Shown piece by piece: positions 29,385 to 38,503 of a stretch of 64,000 nt of DNA. Every line of letters begins with the position of its first letter. Within the stretch, counting starts at the first letter, position 1. The position numbers were made by a program, and so were the translations under genes. The notes below the pieces were generated by a model, which did no database searches, was not told the DNA's origin, and was given only the letters and a program-made list of their open reading frames with translations. Origin of the DNA: Vibrio taketomensis (GTDB lineage Bacteria; Pseudomonadota; Gammaproteobacteria; Enterobacterales; Vibrionaceae). The stretch lies in contig NZ_AP019649.1 in NCBI RefSeq assembly GCF_009938165.1, forward strand, positions 434,001 through 498,000, read 5' to 3'.

Positions 29385-29870
29385 CTATGATTGCCACACG
29401 CTGAGCCCATTACGATCGACTTTGGTCAGTAGAGTCGTAAGCTCAGTCCCATCAGGGAGAGTTAAATTTGGTGCGATTTCCGCCAGCGGGTAAAGAACGA
29501 ATTCTCTTTCATGCATTCCGTAATGTGGAACCACGAGACGCTCGGAATCGATCACTTCATTGCCGTAAAGGACGATATCGAGATCTAGGGTTCTTGGTCC
29601 CCAGCGTTCGTCTTTACGGACACGCCCTTGATCTAATTCAATTGCTTGGGTGCAATCGAGCAGTTCCAGAGGCGTTAATTCGGTTTTAATGGCGACTACG
29701 GCATTAATATAATCAGGCTGATTTTGCGGCCCCATTGGTGTACTACTGTACAACTTTGAGGCCAGTATAAACTCTGATTTCGGTAGCAACTTTAATGCAT
29801 TGATTGCGGCATTTGCCTGAGCAACCGGGTCGGCAAGGTTACTGCCTACGGCAATGTAAGCAGTAATCAT
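29385..29870 (-). CDS. folK: 6-hydroxymethyl-7,8-dihydropterin pyrophosphokinase
   Basis: Folate pathway kinase that pyrophosphorylates hydroxymethyldihydropterin. The 161-residue product contains the signature GPRTLDLDIVLYG (metal-binding Asp pair) near residues 92-104, and AVGSNL at the N-terminus. Its ATG overlaps the last bases of pcnB by 4 (29867-29870), so it is translationally coupled. The dksA-gluQ-pcnB-folK order matches E. coli. Confidence 0.97.
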   Translation of the reverse strand: MITAYIAVGSNLADPVAQANAAINALKLLPKSEFILASKLYSSTPMGPQNQPDYINAVVAIKTELTPLELLDCTQAIELDQGRVRKDERWGPRTLDLDIVLYGNEVIDSERLVVPHYGMHEREFVLYPLAEIAPNLTLPDGTELTTLLTKVDRNGLSVWQS

Positions 29871-31246
29871 GATTCACTTTTACTCTTACGGAAGCTGCGT
29901 TTTTTATTACTTGGCTTGCGACGACGAGAACTTGGTCGGCTTGGTGTTGCGCTATCGAGATCATTCACCATCGCTTGACGCATATTGCGGCCTGCGTTTT
30001 GGAAAGTGTGCCACCATTTAGCCAGTTGTTCTGTTTCGCCACCTTCGATCTCGCCACGCATCTCTAGGAAGTCAAAGCCCGCACGGAACTTATTGAGCTC
30101 CATAAGACGGAAAGCACGCTTGCCATTACGGCGAGGTAGACGCATTTGTAGCTGCCAAATCTCACGAATGGTTGCCGTATGGCGACGCGGAATCGCAATC
30201 GTACGTACTTGATCATCAAGAATATCGTTACTTGCTTCCATGACCGCATCGTAGTGACATAAGTTGCGTGATTCCATTAGCTCATCGGCTCTAGCTTGCA
30301 GTGGGTACCACAGCATAGCGGCGAACATAAACGCAGGGTTAATGCGTTTGCCTTCGTCAATGCGTTGGTCAGTTGAGTCCAACACAAGATCGAGCATTTG
30401 CTCAGCTTTAGAGTCGTAGCTGTCGGTGAAGAATTCCGATAGTGCAGGGAACAGTTGTTGGAATAGATTGTACTCACGCATTAGGTGGTAGGTTTCCAAA
30501 CCGTAGCCTGTTTGCAGCATTTTTAGCGATTCTTCATATAATCGCGCTGACGGAATTTCTTTTAGTAGGTGCGACAAATCTTCAATTGGCGCAGCTGTAT
30601 CTTCTTCGATATCAAAATCGAGTTTTACCGCAAAGCGAACCGCACGCAGCATACGTACTGGATCTTCACGGTAACGAGTTTCCGGATCGCCAATTAAGCG
30701 GATTAGCTTGTCTTCGAGGTCTTCAATACCACCTGCGTAATCATGGATCGCATAGTTAGCGATGTTGTAGTACATCGCGTTAATGGTGAAGTCTCGGCGC
30801 TCAGCGTCTTCATCTATAGTGCCATACACGTTGTCACGTAATAGCATGCCTTCTTTTGACTGCATTGACACATTTTTGCTTGGCTCTTGGTGGTGACCAC
30901 GGAAAGTCGCAACTTCGACGATATCACGGCCAAACATAATGTGAGCCAAACGGAAGCGGCGTCCGATCAGGCGGCAGTTTTTAAATAGCTGACGTATTTG
31001 CTCAGGAGTTGCGTTAGTCGCAATATCAAAATCTTTTGGGTTTTGGCCTAACAATAGATCGCGTACACCGCCCCCTACCAGATAGGCATCAAAGCCCGCA
31101 CCGTGCAGACGGTATAGCACTTTCAGTGCATTATCGCTGATCTGCTTGCGCGAAATATTGTGCTCTTGGCGAGTTAGAATGTTAAGAGCGAGCTCGGGAC
31201 AACTAATTGGCTCGCTTGGTGTATAGTCATTTCTATTCATGTGCAT
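29867..31246 (-). CDS. pcnB: Poly(A) polymerase I
   Basis: Adds 3' poly(A) tails that promote RNA decay and controls ColE1-type plasmid copy number in E. coli. The 459-residue product has the nucleotidyltransferase core LVGGGVRDLLLGQNPKDFDIAT (split here as LVGGGVRDLLL near residue 56 and PKDFDIAT near 70), the RRDFTINAM neck motif and a very basic C-terminal tail (PSSRRRKPSNKKRSFRK) for RNA binding. The start may be the first or third codon, both Met. Confidence 0.96.
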   Translation of the reverse strand: MHMNRNDYTPSEPISCPELALNILTRQEHNISRKQISDNALKVLYRLHGAGFDAYLVGGGVRDLLLGQNPKDFDIATNATPEQIRQLFKNCRLIGRRFRLAHIMFGRDIVEVATFRGHHQEPSKNVSMQSKEGMLLRDNVYGTIDEDAERRDFTINAMYYNIANYAIHDYAGGIEDLEDKLIRLIGDPETRYREDPVRMLRAVRFAVKLDFDIEEDTAAPIEDLSHLLKEIPSARLYEESLKMLQTGYGLETYHLMREYNLFQQLFPALSEFFTDSYDSKAEQMLDLVLDSTDQRIDEGKRINPAFMFAAMLWYPLQARADELMESRNLCHYDAVMEASNDILDDQVRTIAIPRRHTATIREIWQLQMRLPRRNGKRAFRLMELNKFRAGFDFLEMRGEIEGGETEQLAKWWHTFQNAGRNMRQAMVNDLDSATPSRPSSRRRKPSNKKRSFRKSKSES

Positions 31247-31327
31247 CTAGCGAAATGCGGCGCTTAAACCGACTTCGCTTCCATTTAAATTTTGAGGCCT
31301 TAGGGCAAATTTGCGGCTAATAATAGC

Positions 31328-32215
31328 TTACCGAGGGCGTTTTGAGAATCTTGGTGTGATCTCTGTTGTGTTTGGCAGTTGATCTAGATGCCAATTCTGC
31401 TCTCCCCAAGCGATGATTTCGGCTAAAGAAGCATCACAAATTGCCTTATCCATTTCAAAGCCTAAAAAGTGCATAGCTTCGATTAAAGCTGGTTTAGGAT
31501 TCTCGATATCAATCGCAGGTGCATGATTTTGCTTAGAGAGTTTTAAACCGTTATCACCTAAAGCCAAGGGTAAATGTAAATACGTTACCGGTGTTTGTTC
31601 GAGCATTTGGTACAGACTGATTTGGCGACCGGTTGGCTCAATTAAATCTGCGCCACGAACGACTTCTGTCACCCCTTGGTCAATATCATCTAAGACTACG
31701 GCAAGGTTATAGGCAAATAAACCATCACGACGTTTGATAATAAAATCTTCATCAGCGAGCGCTTTGGGAATAGTGAGTAGGCCGTGTTTTTGGTCAACGA
31801 ACTCATACACTGGGTGAGTCATACGTAAACGAGTTGCGCATGGATTGTCGCCACTTAGATGTTTGTCGCGACAGGTGCCGAGATAAAACCCACCACTTTG
31901 TTTGATCTCTTTACGGCTGCATTGGCAGTAGTAGGCTTGGCCTGACGTTAGCCATGACTCTATTTGGTCTTGATAGAGTTGATGGCGTTGGCTTTGATAC
32001 ACCACTTCGCCGTCCCATTCTAATTGGTAGGCTTCTAACGTACGCAGAATGAGCGCTGATGCACCTGGCATTTCTCTTGGTGGGTCAATATCTTCAATTC
32101 GCACCAACCACTGACCGTGATTGGCTTTGGCTTGAAAATAACTGCCTAAGGCTGCGACTAATGAACCAAAATGCAGCGGTCCAGAGGGAGACGGTGCAAA
32201 ACGACCAATATACAT
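31328..32215 (-). CDS. gluQ: Glutamyl-Q tRNA(Asp) synthetase
   Basis: Paralogue of glutamyl-tRNA synthetase lacking the anticodon-binding domain; it glutamylates the queuosine of tRNA-Asp. The 295 residues include the HIGH-like PLHFGS near residue 17, RIEDIDPPRE, a four-ligand zinc site (CQCSR, GTCRD), and a KLSKQN motif replacing KMSKS. It lies right after dksA, with which it is commonly co-transcribed; a hairpin lies between the two genes. Confidence 0.96.
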   Translation of the reverse strand: MYIGRFAPSPSGPLHFGSLVAALGSYFQAKANHGQWLVRIEDIDPPREMPGASALILRTLEAYQLEWDGEVVYQSQRHQLYQDQIESWLTSGQAYYCQCSRKEIKQSGGFYLGTCRDKHLSGDNPCATRLRMTHPVYEFVDQKHGLLTIPKALADEDFIIKRRDGLFAYNLAVVLDDIDQGVTEVVRGADLIEPTGRQISLYQMLEQTPVTYLHLPLALGDNGLKLSKQNHAPAIDIENPKPALIEAMHFLGFEMDKAICDASLAEIIAWGEQNWHLDQLPNTTEITPRFSKRPR

Positions 32216-32251
32216 AAAGCGACCAAGTAAAAAATTAAAACGAAGGAAACC

Positions 32252-32279
32252 AAAAAGGGAGCATATACGCTCCCTTTTC
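32252..32279 (-). terminator. Intrinsic terminator between dksA and gluQ
   Basis: AAAAGGGAGC and GCTCCCTTTT pair around ATATAC. On the minus strand the stem is followed by T5. In E. coli a terminator at this place limits gluQ expression, which would hold here too. Confidence 0.85.
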
Positions 32280-32298
32280 GTTAGTCATCTGCAAACAA

Positions 32299-32745
32299 TT
32301 AGCCTTGCATCTGTCTTTCTTTGATTTCTGCAAGTGTTTTACAGTCAATGCATAGATCTGCCGTTGGACGCGCCTCAAGACGGCGGATACCAATTTCAAC
32401 ACCACATGACTCACAGAAGCCGAAATCATCATCCTCTAGTTTGTTTAGAGTTTTTTCGATCTTCTTGATCAGACGGCGCTCACGGTCACGGTTACGCAGT
32501 TCTAGGCTGAATTCTTCTTCTTGAGAAGCACGGTCAACTGGATCAGGAAAGTTTGCCGCTTCATCTTGCATGTGGTGCACAGTACGCTCTACTTCTTCGC
32601 GTAGCTGGTTGCGCCAAGCTGATAAAATCTTTCTAAAGTGATCCATTTGCTCAGGTGACATGTATTCTTCACCTGGCTTCTCTTGGTATGGTTCAACACC
32701 TGCAATGGCTAGGATGCCTAGCGCTTTTTTCTTCGATTCTGGCAT
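32299..32745 (-). CDS. dksA: RNA polymerase-binding transcription factor DksA
   Basis: Secondary-channel factor that works with ppGpp in the stringent response. The 148 residues form an N-terminal segment, a long coiled coil whose tip carries the conserved [14 protein letters not shown] (Asp residues at the tip), and a C4 zinc finger CESCG...CIDCK. The ATG is preceded by AGGAGATACTGC. It heads the dksA-gluQ-pcnB-folK-panBC run, with sfsA upstream. Confidence 0.98.
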   Translation of the reverse strand: MPESKKKALGILAIAGVEPYQEKPGEEYMSPEQMDHFRKILSAWRNQLREEVERTVHHMQDEAANFPDPVDRASQEEEFSLELRNRDRERRLIKKIEKTLNKLEDDDFGFCESCGVEIGIRRLEARPTADLCIDCKTLAEIKERQMQG

Positions 32746-32878
32746 GCAGTATCTCCTACTAACACCTAGTCAACTGCTTGAGCAGCTAAATTTAAGGCGG
32801 GTATCTATAGCAAAAAGAACTTTAGGAGGCAAATACTGTTGAGTAAAGTTGGCGCCTATGTGAAGACCGCATCATTTT

Positions 32879-33598
32879 TTAGCCGAGAAAACTGAAATCT
32901 ACAGCGTTTGCGAGCCTAATCTCACCGTGGGATATGTCGGCTTTGTAGCACAACACTTCCACCCCTTGTTCTATTGCTTTTTCCAGTAAATGTGAATAAT
33001 CCGCGTCTATATGGTGTGCAGGAGAAACTTTTTCAATACCTGAATGCAAAACAATAAATAAAAGTATTGAACGATTCCCACTTTTTACCATTTCAGCGAG
33101 TTCACGCAGATGTTTTTGACCTCTCGTGGTCACTGCATCTGGAAAATATCCCTGACCCTGTTTGTCTTGATCTAAAAGCGTGACGCTTTTGACCTCTATA
33201 TAGCATGGGGGACGGTTTGAATCGTTGAGCAAGATATCAATCCGACTATTTTCGCTGCCATATTTCACTTCAGTACGCAGTTGCTCGTAACCAAGCAGTT
33301 CTGTAATCACTCCGTGTTCAATGCCTTCAACCGCAAGTTGATTGGCACGCGCGGTATTAATGCATATACGATCACCAGTACGGGTTTCGCTCAATTCCCA
33401 ACTGTTTGGATACTTTCGTTTTGGGTTGTCTGAGGTGGAAAACCAAACTCGGTTACCAGGATCTGCACAACCAGTCATGGCACCAGTATTGGCACAATGA
33501 ATCGTGCGTTCGCTACCGTCGTCTAGCTGAATGTCGGCGAGAAAGCGTTTGTAGCGTTTAATTAAAGTAGCTGATTGTAGGCAAGGTTCAAACTTCAT
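32879..33598 (-). CDS. sfsA: Sugar fermentation stimulation protein homologue
   Basis: SfsA-family protein; it has an OB-like N-terminal domain and a nuclease-like C-terminal domain with [16 protein letters not shown], resembling PD-(D/E)xK nucleases, but its biochemical role is not settled. The 239 residues are close to E. coli length (234). It is divergent from hrpB with 21 bases between starts and upstream of dksA on the same strand, matching E. coli gene order. Confidence 0.93.
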   Translation of the reverse strand: MKFEPCLQSATLIKRYKRFLADIQLDDGSERTIHCANTGAMTGCADPGNRVWFSTSDNPKRKYPNSWELSETRTGDRICINTARANQLAVEGIEHGVITELLGYEQLRTEVKYGSENSRIDILLNDSNRPPCYIEVKSVTLLDQDKQGQGYFPDAVTTRGQKHLRELAEMVKSGNRSILLFIVLHSGIEKVSPAHHIDADYSHLLEKAIEQGVEVLCYKADISHGEIRLANAVDFSFLG

Positions 33599-33619
33599 TT
33601 AGGACTGGTTTTATGTACA

Positions 33620-36111
33620 ATGTTTGCAACATTACACCATAAGGCTTTTCTCTTGTCACAATTGCCGATTGAAGGCGTGATGCCCGCATTACTTGCTGGC
33701 GTACGCGACCACACTCAACTGATCCTTAAAGCGGCCCCGGGTGCTGGTAAATCCACTTATTTCCCACTCCAGCTTTTGAAGCAGAGCATGGTGTCGGGCA
33801 AAATTATAATGCTTGAGCCTCGTCGCTTAGCGGCGCGCAATATTGCTCGTTATCTCGCGCAGCAATTAGGTGAAGAAGTGGGGCAACGCGTTGGTTATCG
33901 TGTGCGAGGTGAAACCAAAGTTAGTGCGCAGACGCAATTAGAAATTGTGACCGAAGGGATCATGACCCGCATGATTCAATCTGACCCAGAATTGTCTGGC
34001 GTGGATCTGATCATCTTTGATGAATTCCATGAGCGCAGTATCCATGCCGATATGGGATTAGCTTTGTGTTTGGAAATTCAAGAAGCGTTGCGTGACGATC
34101 TTAAACTGGTGGTGATGTCTGCAACCTTAGAGCAAGACGCGTTGGCGGTATTAATGCCGGACGCACTCTATGTTGAGTCGCAAGGGCGCAGTTTCCCGGT
34201 GGAATTTCGCTATCAAGCTCTCAAACCGAATGAGCGCTTAGTTGAAACCATGGTTAAGCAAATCGAGTGGTTGATGAGCAATGAACAGGGTTCACTACTG
34301 GCGTTTTTACCGGGTGTCGCCAGTATTTTGCAGGTGCAAGAAAGACTGCATGGGTTGAATGGCGATATCGAAGTGTGTCCTTTATATGGGCAACTTAATT
34401 TTAACCAGCAACAAGCCGCCATTCAGCCACCACAGTCGGGTAAGCGTAAAGTAGTATTAGCGACCAATATTGCGGAAACCTCACTGACTATTGAAGGGAT
34501 TCGCCTTGTGGTGGACAGTGGTTTGGAGCGCATCGCTAAGTTTGACCTGAAAACTGGTATCACCAAATTAGAGCAGGTGCGTATTGCCCAATCCTCGGCT
34601 GAGCAGCGCGCCGGACGAGCCGGGCGTATTGAAGCGGGCGTTTGCGTGCGCTTATACAGTGAAAGCCAAGTAAAACAGCAGCCTTATGTGCCAAGTGCCG
34701 AGATTTTGCATTCCGATCTATCTTCACTAGCGATGGAATTAGCGCAATGGGGTTGCAGTGATGTCGGTGAGCTTAAGTGGCTCGATGTGCCGACTGCGAG
34801 CGCTATGGCACAAGCGCGACAATTGCTGATTTCATTGGGTTTGCTGGATAATAAGTTTCAACTCACTCCATCAGGGCAACGCGCGCAGCAATTGGGGCTG
34901 GAGCCACGTATTGGTGCGATGCTGGTGGAAGCTTTAACACATACAAATTGGCAATCAACAGCTCTCGCCATTGCCGCATTGCTTGAAGAGCCAGAACGCA
35001 ATGTGGTCGATTTCTCCCATAGTGTGCAGCGCTTAGTTCTGGGTAAACATAGTAAGCAAAAAGTGGTGTTAGCTCGTGCACAGAGTCTAGCCAACAAGCT
35101 CAAACTGCGCTTTGAACTCAATAAAGTGGATGAAGGTGTTGCGCCATTGCTGTTGGCACTCGCTTACCCGGATCGCCTTGCGCAGCGCCGGGCAAGAAAT
35201 TCAAGTTTCGTCTTAGCAAATGGCCATGGCGCAGAGTTTCGTCTTGATGAGCCGATGGCCGATTGCGATTATGTGGTTGCGCTTGATTTGATGCGTAGCC
35301 ATGGTGACGCAGCATTTATTCATTTAGCGTGCGAGGTTGATATCTACCAATTACGCGATATCTTGCCGGCTAAATTTGTCACACGAGAGGTAGCTGATTG
35401 GGATGATAAGCGTGGCAAGTTAATCGCTCAGCAGAGAGTCTATTGGCAAGGATTGGTTGTTGAAGCCCAAGATATGGCTGCGCCCTCTGCAGATAAAATT
35501 ACCGAAGCATTGCTTAACTATATACGTCGCCAAGGTTTAGAGGCACTTAATTGGAATCAGGAAGCGCTTGAGCTATTGGCGCGCGTTCGCTGCGCAATAG
35601 AATGGCTTCCGGAACAAGATTGGCCTGCATTTGATGAAGCCGCGTTATTAGCAAACTTGGAGCAATGGTTAGAGCCGTATTTAGTGGGTGTTCATTCCGC
35701 TAAAGCGTTAAAGCAAGTCAACATTGCTCAAGCCTTATCAGCGTATTTAGGCTGGCCACTGAATCAAGAGATTGATGCTTGGCTGCCAACGCATTTTCAA
35801 CTACCAACGGGCAACTCAAAGAAAATCATTTATCAAGTTGGACATGAGCCGTTGCTGTCGGTGCGAATGCAAGAAGTGTTTGGCGAGCAGGGCTCCCCAA
35901 CGGTGGCACTGGTCGAAAAATCGTGTTATTAGAATTGTTATCTCCTGCACAACGCCCACTTCAAAGAACCAGTAATCTTGCAAGTTTTTGGTCAGGAGCG
36001 TACCAAGAAGTTAAAAAAGAGATGAAAGGTCGTTATCCTAAGCACGTTTGGCCGGACGATCCTGCCAATCACGTAGCCACAACCAAAACTAAAAGACAAC
36101 TCAATCAGTAA
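33620..36111 (+). CDS. hrpB: ATP-dependent helicase HrpB, apparent 1-base frameshift near the 3' end
   Basis: DEAH-box-like RNA helicase of uncertain role. Walker A is APGAGKST near residue 40, motif II is DEFHER near residue 133, motif III SAT, and motif VI QRAGRAGR near residue 330. The main frame stops at 35930-35932 (TAG) after 770 residues, inside a conserved C-terminal block. The expected continuation (LELLSPAQRPLQ, then EMKGRYPKHVWPDDPAN) follows directly in the next frame and ends at 36111. Adding one G in CTGGTC (35908-35913) fuses the two into about 830 residues, the normal length. The real or artefactual nature cannot be decided here. Confidence 0.9.
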
Positions 36112-36113
36112 CC

Positions 36114-38474
36114 ATGACAGATAAAACAACCAAAACTCCGCGTAAACCGGCGGCAAAAAAAGCGCCCGCAAAACGCGGCAAACCAAGTCCAAGAAAGAAA
36201 AAGCCAGCTAATGGTAAAAAGTCATGGTTAAAAACTCTGTGGGATTTGCTGGAAACTCGCACTTGTCGGGTTGGCAATATTGATTTTGTTGGCGTTTATC
36301 TTGATAGCTTGGTTAAGCAGAAATTTGAGGGCCAGCTATTTGAACTGCCAACGGTAGTGTATGCCCGTATTCTCAATTTGGCTCCGGGCGATGAAATTAG
36401 TATTCAAGAAGTGCGCAACGAACTGGATGTATTGCACTATCGAAAAGTGACTCAGCCTAAGTTTGCCGGAGAATACTCGTCATCATCGAGTAAAATTGAG
36501 TTGATTCGTCGTCCGTTCGAATTTGCCGATGGTCCAGAACCTGAGCGTCGAGTGATGTTGCACTTTGATTCTAATGGCTTAAACCGTATTCAGTCGTTAG
36601 AACAAGGACGTGATTTGGGCTACCTGCGTATTGAGCCAAAGATGCTGGGTATGCTGGAAAAAAATCGTGATGAACAGCGTTTGTTCTTACGTCGTGAGCA
36701 ATTCCCTGAGGTAATGGTTGATGCGTTGCTCGTTACGGAAGATCGTGATTTCTATCAGCATGATGGTGTATCACCATTGGCGATTGCTCGAGCAATGGTG
36801 GTGAACATCAAAGCAGGGCGCACGGTTCAAGGCGGCAGTACCTTAACTCAACAGTTGGCAAAGAACCTATTTTTGACCAGCGATCGTACGCTGTGGCGTA
36901 AGATTCGAGAGGCGTATATTGCGATTATTTTGGATTACCGCTACTCCAAAGATCGTATTCTCGAAGCGTATCTAAATGAAGTCTATCTTGGTCAAAGTGG
37001 TGGTGAAGCGGTGCATGGCTTTGCTCTGGCTTCACGTCTTTACTTTGGTCAGCCAATTCAAGAGTTGCGGATTGATCAATTGGCATTGCTTGTGGGGATG
37101 GTGAAAGGCCCTTCTTACTATAATCCAGTTCGTTATCCAGAGCGCGCCAAAACGCGTCGTGATTTGGTGTTGCGTTTGATGATGCAACAAGGGTATCTAA
37201 CGGCAAGTGAATTTGATCAAGCCGCAAGCCGCCCGCTGGATATTCAAGATAATCCGCGTATTGCCAGTCGTCAGCCTGCATATTTTCAGCAGCTCAATAT
37301 CGAATTAAAAGAGAAAGTGGGTTCAGAGTATGAAGCTGATAAAGGTTTGCGTGTGTTTACTTCACTTGATCCGGTTTCTCAGCATCAGTTGGAAAAAGCG
37401 ATCCAAACCAAGATTCCACAATTGGCAAAAACCGCTGGTAAGGACTTAGAAGGTGCGGCAATTGCTGTCGACCGCCATAGCGGTGAAATCCGTGCCATGG
37501 TGGGCGGTAAACGCACCGGTTACGATGGTTTTAACCGTGCACTGAATGCCAGCCGTCAGATTGGTTCATTAGCTAAACCCGCGGTTTACTTAACGGCGCT
37601 GCAGCAACCTGATCGATATAATCTCGCGACAACACTAAATGATAAGCCTCTGAGCCTAAAAGGTTCGAAGGGGAATGTGTGGACGCCACGTAACTACGAC
37701 CGTAAATATCGCGGTGATGTGCCTTTGTATATCGCATTGGCAAAATCACTCAATGTGCCAACCGTGCAATTAGGTATGCAGCTTGGTATTGATAACGTGA
37801 TCAAAACGTTTGAAAAACTTGGGGTGGATAAACAAGAAATTCGCCCAGTGCCATCCATGTTCTTGGGCTCGTTTACGTTGACACCTTTCCAAGTGGCACA
37901 GATGTTCCAAACCGTGACTAACTCAGGTAAGCAAGCAAAACTGTCTGCGCTGCGTTCAGTGGTGGATATGGAAGGCAATGTATTGTACCAATCGATTCCT
38001 GTAGCTAAACAGACCGTTGACCAGCAAGCAGCTTGGCTGACGACTTATGCAATGAAGCGTGGTGTTGCAGAAGGCACAGGACGTTATCTAAATAGTCGGT
38101 TTTCTGCTTACGCGTTAGCGGGTAAAACCGGTACCAGTAATGATACCAAAGACAGTTGGTTTGTTGGTGTCGATGGACGTGAAGTGACCACCATTTGGCT
38201 CGGCCGAGATGACAACAAGAGCACCAAACTGACGGGTTCGAGTGGGGCATTGCGTGTTTACGCAGAATACTTGCAGCATCGCATCCCGAGTAAACTGATA
38301 TTGCCGTGGCCAAAAAATATTTCTACTTTTGGTTTTGCTCCAGCAGCAAATGGTGGTTTAGTGCTTGATTGTGATAATCAATTTAAGCTGCCAGTTTGGG
38401 ATCCTGAGGGTAAAATGAAGCAAGAATGCAGCAACCAACCTGCGGATTGGTTAAAGAAAATTTTTACTTGGTAG
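36114..38474 (+). CDS. mrcB: Penicillin-binding protein 1B (bifunctional), membrane anchor segment scrambled
   Basis: Type II membrane peptidoglycan synthase. A basic cytoplasmic tail (residues 1-40) precedes a UB2H domain, the GT51 glycosyltransferase (EDRDFYQHDG, GGSTLTQQLAKN) and the transpeptidase (SLAK nucleophile motif, AGKTGTSND). Residues 44-59 should be the membrane anchor but read DLLETRTCRVGNIDF, which is not hydrophobic. Restoring one base in each of three runs (36245-36247, 36253-36255, 36284-36287) gives WDFAGKLALVGLAILIFVG, a good helix, and returns to the same frame. It starts 2 bases after the corrected hrpB stop. Confidence 0.95.
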   Translation: MTDKTTKTPRKPAAKKAPAKRGKPSPRKKKPANGKKSWLKTLWDLLETRTCRVGNIDFVGVYLDSLVKQKFEGQLFELPTVVYARILNLAPGDEISIQEVRNELDVLHYRKVTQPKFAGEYSSSSSKIELIRRPFEFADGPEPERRVMLHFDSNGLNRIQSLEQGRDLGYLRIEPKMLGMLEKNRDEQRLFLRREQFPEVMVDALLVTEDRDFYQHDGVSPLAIARAMVVNIKAGRTVQGGSTLTQQLAKNLFLTSDRTLWRKIREAYIAIILDYRYSKDRILEAYLNEVYLGQSGGEAVHGFALASRLYFGQPIQELRIDQLALLVGMVKGPSYYNPVRYPERAKTRRDLVLRLMMQQGYLTASEFDQAASRPLDIQDNPRIASRQPAYFQQLNIELKEKVGSEYEADKGLRVFTSLDPVSQHQLEKAIQTKIPQLAKTAGKDLEGAAIAVDRHSGEIRAMVGGKRTGYDGFNRALNASRQIGSLAKPAVYLTALQQPDRYNLATTLNDKPLSLKGSKGNVWTPRNYDRKYRGDVPLYIALAKSLNVPTVQLGMQLGIDNVIKTFEKLGVDKQEIRPVPSMFLGSFTLTPFQVAQMFQTVTNSGKQAKLSALRSVVDMEGNVLYQSIPVAKQTVDQQAAWLTTYAMKRGVAEGTGRYLNSRFSAYALAGKTGTSNDTKDSWFVGVDGREVTTIWLGRDDNKSTKLTGSSGALRVYAEYLQHRIPSKLILPWPKNISTFGFAPAANGGLVLDCDNQFKLPVWDPEGKMKQECSNQPADWLKKIFTW

Positions 38475-38503
38475 TCACTGACTGAATAGAGGGAAGATCA
38501 TCG

